NCBI GenBank assembly: GCA_046710445.1
Contig: JBKEHD010000038.1
Location: 1-7,007, forward strand
Length of the DNA stretch: 7,007 nucleotides
Origin: JBKEHD01 sp046710445
Lineage (GTDB): Bacteria > Pseudomonadota > Alphaproteobacteria > Rickettsiales > Midichloriaceae
Reading direction: 5' to 3'
The notes beneath the pieces were generated by a model, which did no database searches, was not told the DNA's origin, and saw nothing but the letters and a program-made list of their open reading frames with translations. Shown here in pieces: positions 6,523 through 7,007 of the stretch (its first letter is position 1; the number at the start of each line of letters is the position of its first letter). Made by a program: the position numbers and the translations under genes.

Positions 6523-6917
6523 TACATATAAACTTGATCATCTTGATATTCAAGTATCACTATTTCCGTATCATTGATATTTAATGTATCTAAATTATCA
6601 TTATCTAAATCAATAGATTGCACAAAGTTTTGCATCATATACATGCGAAAAAAAGTATCAGTTGCTAGTTTTGATATTTCATATGTAGAATTCACACTTG
6701 TCAGCATAGAAATTCCACTTAACACCACAGCACCCATAACAACAGGAGTTGATGCCGTAATTGCCATGCCACTGACTGATGCAATAGCACCGTTAGCTGC
6801 GTAATATGCCACATAACCAGCTGTTCCAGTAGAAACTACTTGTTCAAAATTAGCATAATTACCCTTATGATTATCATAATCTTTATAGTGGGCCCATTTG
6901 TCAAGACACAAAATCAA
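6519..6917 (-). CDS. Unrecognised Ala/Gly-rich membrane protein, 5' end doubtful
   Basis: The frame gives 132 residues if it starts at TTG 6917. The N-terminal 25 residues are polar and aromatic (KWAHYKDYDNHKGNYANF). Residues about 29-75 are rich in Ala, Gly, Ser and Val and could form two membrane segments divided near TASTP (54-58). The tail is acidic (DLDNDNLDTLNINDTE), ending VYMY. I recognise no family, and the small-residue core only suggests membrane insertion. No SD precedes the TTG. Directly upstream in the same frame is TAA (6923-6921), and seven codons before that an ATG (6944-6942) starts MVKNCIS, so the gene may have lost its true start to a nonsense change. It converges on the thiamine pyrophosphokinase gene. 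Confidence 0.55.
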   Translation of the reverse strand: MILCLDKWAHYKDYDNHKGNYANFEQVVSTGTAGYVAYYAANGAIASVSGMAITASTPVVMGAVVLSGISMLTSVNSTYEISKLATDTFFRMYMMQNFVQSIDLDNDNLDTLNINDTEIVILEYQDDQVYMY

Positions 6918-6961
6918 ACATTATGAGATACAATTTTTAACCATTAAATTACTATTATTAT

Positions 6962-7005
6962 AATACACCTTTGCTGGAGTAAAATATTGCAAAGATTGGT
7001 GTATT
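6962..7005. repeat. Imperfect inverted repeat / stem-loop at the right edge
   Basis: Outer arms AATACACC (6962-6969) and GGTGTATT (6998-7005) pair over 8 bases. Inner arms TTTGC (6970-6974) and GCAAA (6989-6993) add 5 more, with a 4-base bulge GATT on one side and a 14-base loop. Thirteen pairs in AT-rich DNA are unlikely to be trivial. It could be a terminator for a gene beyond the edge, a small palindromic repeat element, or a 5' structure upstream of the minus-strand membrane protein. The window ends two bases later, so the flank needed to decide is missing. Confidence 0.5.
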
Positions 7006-7007
7006 CT

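Noticed and set aside
6574..6804. 76-codon plus-strand frame opposite the membrane protein gene
   Set aside because: Considered because the minus-strand gene is itself uncertain. The minus frame is longer and has a more protein-like hydrophobic core and acidic tail, so the plus frame is more likely the shadow.

Overview
This 7,007-base window is strongly AT-rich and appears to come from the chromosome of a Rickettsiales-like alphaproteobacterium, probably an obligate intracellular symbiont. The evidence is the base composition, the alphaproteobacterial style of PccB and RadC, short spacers, weak or absent Shine-Dalgarno (SD) sites, and a thiamine locus that salvages the vitamin and shows no biosynthesis. 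The genus cannot be fixed from the sequence alone.

Left part (1-2309): the first seven codons of a minus-strand gene run off the left edge behind a strong SD. Next is a 111-codon plus-strand frame with no start codon (69-404), probably a gene remnant. A long stem-loop (432-466) lies immediately after the end of minus-strand argS (arginyl-tRNA synthetase). A divergent AT-rich spacer separates argS from the next block.

Middle part (2310-5146): three closely packed plus-strand genes form a probable operon: pccB (propionyl-CoA carboxylase beta chain), radC (JAB/MPN-domain protein) and pth (peptidyl-tRNA hydrolase). The gaps are 15 and 2 bases.

Right part (5147-7007): a spacer of 457 bases lies between pth and the next plus-strand gene. 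It holds a plausible 46-residue minus-strand membrane microprotein, a weak hairpin and a TPP riboswitch. The riboswitch leads into a SemiSWEET transporter gene, which overlaps a thiamine pyrophosphokinase gene by 29 bases. This is the most interesting locus in the window. A TPP-sensing RNA controls a PQ-loop (SemiSWEET) protein together with the enzyme that converts thiamine to TPP, so the SemiSWEET is probably a thiamine importer and not a sugar carrier. The kinase gene overlaps tail to tail by 4 bases with a minus-strand gene for an unrecognised Ala/Gly-rich membrane protein, whose 5' end looks interrupted by a stop codon. A 44-base imperfect hairpin closes the window.

No tRNA, rRNA, CRISPR array, insertion sequence or phage gene was seen.
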